From assembly GCA_944990035.1 (NCBI GenBank), contig CALYLX010000112.1, forward strand, positions 1,364,001 to 1,428,000: a stretch of 64,000 nucleotides of DNA. The letters run 5' to 3'. The stretch is from Clitopilus passeckerianus. Its lineage: Eukaryota; Basidiomycota; Agaricomycetes; Agaricales; Entolomataceae. Made by a program: the position numbers and the translations under genes. This document shows, one piece after another, positions 59,841-64,000 of this stretch (its first letter is position 1; the number at the start of each line of letters is the position of its first letter). Under the pieces are notes generated by a model, which searched no databases, was not told where the DNA came from, and saw only the letters and a list, made by a program, of their open reading frames with translations.

Positions 59841-62342
59841 CTACAACTGGCTATTCTGCCAAAAGGAACGTGATGCTTCATCGGTATCCATCTCGTTTTC
59901 AAAATCAATTGCCATAGAGCGCTCAAGGTCTCTCTCCCACTTGAGGACCTTTGGATGAACCATGACCCTGGAGATATTTAATGCCAGCCTTTCCGCAGGT
60001 GGACATGATCAGACTCACTTCCCAGGGTCAAAGTTCACAATTTGCAGAGTATCCATACTCCTTGCACGGGACACTGCGACATAAGCTATACAAGAGCGAT
60101 GAGTCAGTAAGCTGTGTTTTAGTGTGAAGGAGGGCGTGCCTTGGCCTTTCTCGAACGTTTCTCCTAGATCAATCTTGACCCGTTCCAAGGTCTGGCCTTG
60201 AGATTTGTGGATCGACATAGCCCAAGCTAGTGCCAAGGGCACTTGATATCGATGGACCTCAATGTTGCCCATGAAGCCTTCTGCAACAAATTCCAACGGT
60301 GCACAGAGTAGTTGCCTCCCATTCTCAAAAAGCACAAGTGGGTACTTTTCGCCTGTTGATATGATATTTGACTCTGTAAGTTCCTTCAGCATTGAGTTTG
60401 CGTATTGTTCATCCACTTCTGCAGTCTGTGGGCAAGCGATGCGTATTGCTCTTGCCATCGCGTTGTGCACGGTCACGAACTCCTCCACTTTGCCAATAGA
60501 TCCATTGACAAGGCAGCCTTGTACCACATTCTGGAGGAGGCCCAAAGGTGAGATGTAATTTGGATGCATGAAGACTGCCAGACCTTTAGCAACATAACCT
60601 AGGCATTGATCTGTAGTCTTTAGTCAGTTCTAATTGGGACGGTTGACGATAAAGGTTTTTACTTTTAATGTGAGATATGGGGCAGTCAGTCTTTCCAGCA
60701 GTTCTTTTGCATCCTTTTCGGGTATGGGGTTGCCATCATAATCATATCCAATACGGTCATGGGCGGTGAAAACAACCTCAGATCCTGGTAAGGCAGCCAA
60801 ACGATCGAAGTTGCAGGCATTAGCACGGTCGCGCTTGGGGAAACTAGGAGATGTAATCAGCAGACGTAGCCGATAGTAATGACGAGTCAGAGGCGACATT
60901 CTCACAGATACACTGGCTCAATGCCACCTTCATACACAAGCGGCCTGGACAAAGACCGAAGGCGTTGGATGTGCTCAAAGGTGAGCTGCCCTCTGCGCAT
61001 GGCTCCAAGGACCGAGAGGAACGCTATGGTCTGTATTAGCCTTACGTCTTGGGAGGTCGGGGGAATGGTTACCATTGTCGTTCTGCCTAAACACTCGATT
61101 CAAGAATATGACGTCGTCGACACAGCTATCCCAAAATCGGGCTTCGAAGGCAAGCGTTGACGGCATTGTGAATTTGTAGCTTTTGTCCTCCACAGGAGGA
61201 AGCTGGTAAAAGTCCCCAGATAGGATCAACTGAGAATTTGAATGAGTTCCTTGCAGCTGAATGGCTGAACATGGTGCCTAACTTGCATGCCACCAAATGG
61301 CTTGGCTTTTTTCTTACAAACCGAGCTATACTTTGCTGTCGATATTCCGCAGTCAGATAACGATACCGCCTGGACAATAGATTCAAATACCAGCTTGTCG
61401 AATAATCGACCATCCATCATGGATACTAAGCAACATTAGCAGCTAAAAACTCGCACTGTGGCATGAACGCACTCTCATCAATAATCAGGACGTCAGTAAG
61501 TGTCCACCTGTCCTTCAAATTGCCCTCCGACTTTGTTGTATCGTTAAGGATCTTGTCCACCAATTTCTTGATACTAGGATTGGAGAGGCGTACACCTGCA
61601 AACGAATGTACAGTCCTTCCTTGAATGTTCAGCGCCGCAATCCCTGTTGTAGCGGTAACTGCAACAATTTTCCCCATTGACTTCAGGCTCCGGACAATTT
61701 CGCGAAGTAAGAAAGATTTCCCTGTACCTGTCACGATAACTTTTAGAGGGAGAGATAGAAACTTTGAGAACCCGAACGCACCAGCAGGCCCAGTAAAAAA
61801 GACATTTCTCCTTGACATTGCCAGGCTGAGCATTTTTTCTGCTCTGAGGATAATTGAGCCACCACTGGAGGAGGAGAGGTGTTGGAAGTAGGTATGTCCT
61901 CGATCTCGAGAGGGTCTTCTGGTGGATCTTCCGATGGAGGGGCATTATCATCCAAACTTGATATCGAGACTTGAGGCGTTAGCGGAGCTGTGGGTGTGTA
62001 TTTTATCGGAGGTGGATGTCCTTTGGCCAATTTGACAAGGGCTGCTGGACCTGCCTCACGTCTTAGCCAATTGATAGCACTGTTGTAATTAGGGAAGGTA
62101 CGGTGGCAAATGCCCGTGCATCCCGCTTTCTAGAAGCCTGTTAGACTTCTGCGTGAAGCCAGAGATGTGCAGGGCCACACCGCTCACCGCATTCTCGAAC
62201 TGAGTTTGTGGGAAAGACTACTAAGTAACCCGTCTGTGATAATGCTGGTGGACTGACTCACGTCGCATTTATTGTCGTATATTTGAGGGCCGTCCCTTCC
62301 ATTCAAGATAGCAAACCAATCCGCATGTTTGTCCTTTCCCAT
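59841..62342 (-). CDS. PIF1: PIF1-like DNA helicase with an RNase H1 N-terminal-like domain, two frame breaks
   Basis: PIF1 helicases unwind DNA 5'-3' and act at G-quadruplexes, R-loops, telomeres and mitochondrial DNA. An in-frame stop precedes the ATG at 62342 (MGKDKHADWFAILNG). WFAILNGRDGPQIYDN through CHRTFPNYNSAINWLRREAG resembles the small RNase H1 N-terminal (hybrid-binding) domain. A Pro-rich linker leads to the helicase: QLSSEQKK, Walker A GPAGTGKS (split by an intron), Walker B LIIDEISMMDGRLFDKL, LILSGDFYQLPPV, FLNRVFRQND, AWAMSIHKSQGQTL, YVAVSRARS. It ends WQNSQL at 59841. The frame slips by one base at T-runs 61833-61838 and 61307-61312; one extra A on the coding strand at each heals conserved text. 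About ten introns. A paralogue follows it at 62687 in the same orientation. Confidence 0.88.
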
Positions 62343-62686
62343 AGATTCAGCATGAGCCTTGAATTCACGCGCGAGCGCGTGGATGTCGCGTCAGAAACAC
62401 GTTGATGGCTGTTGACGGTCAATGAATTCCATGTGACTTGCTTAGAGTTGCTTCAATTTCTCACATCAACAGTCTCTCCAAGTACTGCCAAAGTACAGAG
62501 TTCCTCTTATTCAAGGGAGTAAAAACACATCCCTTTGATAGAAGAAGCCAAAAATAGTCAAAAAATAGTATATGTACACTGGTAATTCGTGAACTTCTCC
62601 TAATTGATAACATGTTGGACGTAAAAGCGATAACTTTAGGGGCTCTTGGTTTCGACGATGAAGGAGAGCGTGTGGCGTCCAAATCA
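62343..62686. other. Intergenic region between tandem PIF1-like genes
   Basis: A 344-base gap upstream of the first PIF1 gene's start and downstream of the second gene's stop. It is AT-rich around 62500-62600. A short GC-rich inverted GCGCGAGCGCG stands at 62370-62380. No gene seen. Confidence 0.35.
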
Positions 62687-64000
62687 TCAGAAGTTTTCCC
62701 AAAAAGATAAGACAGCCTCCTCGCAATCCATTTCTTCGTCAAAAGCACATGTCTTGTTTGATTCCTCTTGCCACTGTATGACTCGAGGATGCGCCATGAC
62801 CCTGACATACGGCACACTCAGAAGCCTGTACAATTCATACAACAAGATTTTAGAGACTCACTTTCCCGGATGGAAATTGACGATCTCAAGATCCTCCATT
62901 TTTACTGCTCGAGAGATGGCCACATAAGCTGAAAGCCCAGTCAGGTATGCATAGGCGGGACCGAGGAGAGAGCCACATGCCTTGTCCCCTTTCAAACACA
63001 TGACCCAGGTCTATCTTCACTCGTGGAAGGGTTTGTCCCTGAGACTTATGAATGGTCATTGCCCAGGCAAGCATCAGGGGGACCTGGAAACGCCGAACTT
63101 CAACGTTTCCCATAAAACCCTGTACAGTAAACTCGAGGGGAGCACATAAGAGTTCGAGCCCATTAGTGAAAAGGACCAATGGGAATCTTTCCAGTTTCGA
63201 AAACCTGTCGTCTGTGATGCTCGTGGTGGGCACGCCAGCATACCGTTCAGGGATCTGTGATGGCTGAGGCTGAGCGATCTGGATTTTGCGGTCCATTGCC
63301 TCGTGGGTGGTCAGGAAGTCGATGATTTTTCCTGTGGAACCATTGACTAGAGAGCCTTGGACGACGTTCTGGTTCCAGAACTTTAGCTCAGGAATTAATT
63401 GTATGGCGATGTGAGACTAGCGTACCTGAAGCAGCATAACCTGGGCACCAGCCTGCAAATCATTAGATAAGGATGGCCCTGTCTGTAGTGAGATGAAGAC
63501 TTCAATTCATACCTTAAGATATATCTTCCTCGGTGTGTTGAATTGTTCGAAAAGCCTATCAGCAGCGCTCCTTGGAATGGGGTTGCATTTATAATCGTAC
63601 CCTACACTATCCATCGAACGGAACTCTTGAGGGCTGCCCACTAGAGCTGCAAGTCGATTATTGTTGCAAGCTTCTACCTCTTTCCGGGTTGGGAAGCTGA
63701 AGCATGGAAACATGTGAATTTGTCACGCCTCATTAATGGAAAGCTTGGTTTAACGGCGCACAGATATGTTGGCTCAATGCCGTCAGGGTACACAAGAGGT
63801 CTTCTTAAGGATCGAAGCTGCGTGATATGTTCTGCAGTGAGATAACCTCTCCGCATTGCAGTTAAGATTCGAACAAAGCCTGATGTTGACGGTGAGTAGA
63901 CAGCGCTGGGGTGGGATATCAAGGAGGCACATACGATTGTCCTTTTGCCTGAAAACCTGCTTGAGAATGATGGTGCGATGAATACATTTTCTCCACGTCA
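62687..64000 (-). CDS. PIF1: Second PIF1-like DNA helicase, C-terminal part (N-terminus beyond window)
   Basis: A paralogue of the gene at 59841, in tandem and on the same strand. The visible exons start inside the helicase core (QVFRQKDN at the window edge), then GFVRILTAMRRGYLTAEHIT, CNNNRLAALVGSPQEFRSMD, YDYKCNPIPRSAADRLFEQF, NVVQGSLVNGSTGKIIDFL, LVLFTNGLELLCAPLEFTVQ, LAWAMTIHKSQGQTLPRVKI and LEIVNFHPGK. The last exon codes VMAHPRVIQWQEESNKTC and ends TGA at 62687. The exon layout and last-exon join match the first copy, so the pair arose by duplication. The two have diverged well beyond gene conversion in the shown parts. No frame break was found in the part visible here. Confidence 0.87.

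Noticed and set aside
62370..62380. The GC-rich inverted GCGCGAGCGCG as a terminator or origin
   Set aside because: It is too short and isolated; it lies in the leader of the PIF1 gene and has no supporting context.
59476..64000. A Helitron transposon carrying the PIF1 helicases
   Set aside because: No Rep/HUH motif, no TC...CTRR ends and no OTU or RPA-like partner domains are visible in the window; the helicases have many introns like host genes. The right side is beyond the window, so it is not excluded.
1..64000. CRISPR arrays, insertion sequences, LTR elements, rRNA
   Set aside because: I found no direct repeats with regular spacing, no transposase or reverse-transcriptase coding sequence and no rRNA-like stretch on either strand.

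Overview
The window is nuclear DNA from a filamentous basidiomycete, most likely an Agaricomycete. Genes are close together on both strands. Almost every gene is cut by many GT-AG introns of about 45-70 nt. The gene set is fungal housekeeping: a Dsl1-type tether, TFIIIC, the HOG-type MAPKKK, Ric1, an Atg26-type sterol glucosyltransferase, a GH72 cell-wall enzyme and PRELI proteins. I found no rRNA, credible tRNA, CRISPR array, insertion sequence or LTR. The species itself cannot be read from this sequence.

Layout. 1-2236 (-): RINT1/Tip20 tether, cut by the window edge. 3403-4132 (+): beta-carbonic anhydrase. 4331-5379 (+): HAD hydrolase. 5496-8197 (+): peroxisomal ABCD half-transporter. 8496-11382 (+): Pff1-type vacuolar protease. 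11692-12347 (+): Ups2-like PRELI protein. 12937-19818 (+): TFIIIC B-block subunit. 20183-22456 (+): unidentified 7-TM protein. 22689-27169 (-): Ssk2/Wis4-type MAPKKK, divergent from 27326-29324 (+), the Rbg1/DRG1 GTPase. 29611-31147 (+): metallo-beta-lactamase-fold hydrolase. 31356-32166 (+): Ups1-like PRELI protein. 32598-36361 (+): RIC1. 36597-38075 (+): 2OG-Fe(II) oxygenase. 38164-43324 (-): ATG26. 43615-44787 (+): SUR7/PalI-like protein. 45184-47155 (+): GH72 glucanosyltransferase. 47475-49349 (+): RRM/CCHC RNA-binding protein. 49571-56110 (-): ABCC transporter. 56545-59475 (+): F-BAR/RhoGAP. 59841-62342 (-) and 62687-64000 (-, cut by the edge): tandem PIF1-like helicases.

The genes form no single pathway. 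Several share themes: membrane and lipid traffic (RINT1, RIC1, two PRELI proteins, ABCD, ATG26), cell surface and osmotic signalling (MAPKKK, SUR7-like, GH72, RhoGAP) and nucleic acid handling (TFIIIC, PIF1 pair, RRM/CCHC protein).

The most notable observations concern gene structure. The DRG1 gene starts with four consecutive exons of 14-18 nt, has a GC-AG intron, and has a candidate one-nucleotide exon. With that exon the 18 exons sum to 1101 nt, or 366 residues, which is the family length. The ABCC gene has a 15-nt exon coding part of the second Walker B/D-loop. The TFIIIC gene, whose product binds B boxes, carries a B-box-like sequence in its own first intron. The first PIF1 gene appears to have an RNase H1 N-terminal-like domain in front of the helicase. 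At least eight places in conserved genes lose frame by exactly one base, and each is mended by one more base in a short homopolymer. This points to assembly errors rather than pseudogenes, and the annotation should be read with that in mind. Gene coordinates are spans from start to stop codon, introns included.
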